Below are positions 13,044 through 13,277 of a stretch of 13,277 nt of DNA, piece by piece. How positions within the stretch are numbered: the stretch's first letter is position 1; each line of letters opens with the position of its first letter. The position numbers and the translations under genes are program-made. The stretch spans positions 1 to 13,277 of the forward strand of contig CAMPGU010000096.1 of NCBI GenBank assembly GCA_946885645.1, in the 5' to 3' direction. The notes beneath the pieces are model-generated. The model did not search any database. It saw only the letters and a program-made list of their open reading frames with translations, and had not been told where the DNA came from. Source of the stretch: an uncultured Haloferula sp. Lineage in GTDB: Bacteria; Verrucomicrobiota; Verrucomicrobiae; Verrucomicrobiales; Akkermansiaceae.

Positions 13044-13277
13044 TCAGGGCTTGATCAGATCGGCTTCGGTGAGCATCGGCTTGCCAACCTCGGGGCGCAG
13101 CATCTTGACCTGCTCGGGCAACACGGCGGGAGCCTTGTTGCCGAAACTGTTCCGGACGAAGGTCAGCACCGCGGCGACCTGCTCGTCCGTCTGATAGGAA
13201 AGCGGGGCCATCGGCGCCGGAAAAGTATAGGGCTTGCCGCTCACCGTGATTGGTCCGGTGAGTCCGCGGAGCTGGAT
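13044..13277 (-). CDS. Cytochrome c, C-terminal part (5' end beyond the window)
   Basis: The frame is open to the window end, giving the last 77 residues; no start codon can be assigned inside the window. The visible part reads LRGLTGPITVSGKPY and then FPAPMAPLSYQTDEQVAAVL, followed by TFVRNSFGNKAPAV. This is the distal half of a class I cytochrome c domain, with Met23 (of the visible part) as the likely axial ligand and the terminal helix after it. The CxxCH must lie upstream, outside the window, so the heme is inferred. The terminal helix resembles that of the monoheme cytochrome at 9943-10701, so the two may be related domains. The gene ends 19 bases before the CcoN-like start and belongs to the same transcript. 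Whether it is a small cytochrome or the tail of a larger multidomain protein cannot be told. Confidence 0.82.
   Translation of the reverse strand: MQLRGLTGPITVSGKPYTFPAPMAPLSYQTDEQVAAVLTFVRNSFGNKAPAVLPEQVKMLRPEVGKPMLTEADLIKP

Overview
The window is GC-rich, densely packed chromosomal DNA from a Gram-negative aerobe. The protein subfamilies suggest Verrucomicrobiota (Luteolibacter/Verrucomicrobiales-like): an ELM1-type protein beside a lipid A-type acyltransferase, and a composite cbb3-like plus aa3 oxidase operon with small membrane proteins. That placement is inference, since no rRNA or marker gene is present.

Left part, plus strand (1-3287): three tightly coupled envelope genes. These are a lipid A/lysophospholipid-type acyltransferase (5' end outside the window) with an extra C-terminal domain, an ELM1-family (DUF1022) protein and a GT4 glycosyltransferase. 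The stop/start junctions overlap or abut (ATGA, TGAATG), so this is an operon, most likely for LPS or surface glycolipid synthesis. It meets, tail to tail, a minus-strand P-loop kinase-like gene (3298-3801). Upstream of that on the minus strand lies a DUF4870 membrane protein (3846-4298).

Middle gap (4299-4664): no intact gene. It holds a decayed N-terminal fragment of a VOC/glyoxalase-type gene on the plus strand and a strong rho-independent terminator for the minus-strand respiratory operon.

Right part, minus strand (13277 down to 4665): one long respiratory operon. In transcription order it encodes the tail of a cytochrome c, a CcoN-like polytopic protein, a CcoO-like membrane cytochrome c, a membrane-anchored monoheme cytochrome c, aa3 oxidase subunit I, subunit III, subunit IV, two small membrane proteins and subunit II (CuA). 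The genes are 15-59 bp apart or overlapping, and the terminator at 4606-4637 closes the unit.

The most interesting point is that the CcoN-like protein has lost every CuB and high-spin-heme histidine, so it cannot be a normal oxygen reductase. It probably forms, with CcoO and the monoheme cytochromes, an electron-transfer module serving the intact aa3 oxidase encoded downstream. That oxidase is itself unusual: subunit III carries an insertion of roughly 350 residues predicted to lie in the periplasm, subunit I lacks the K-channel lysine, and a small periplasmic-facing CxxC membrane protein is encoded immediately before the CuA subunit.
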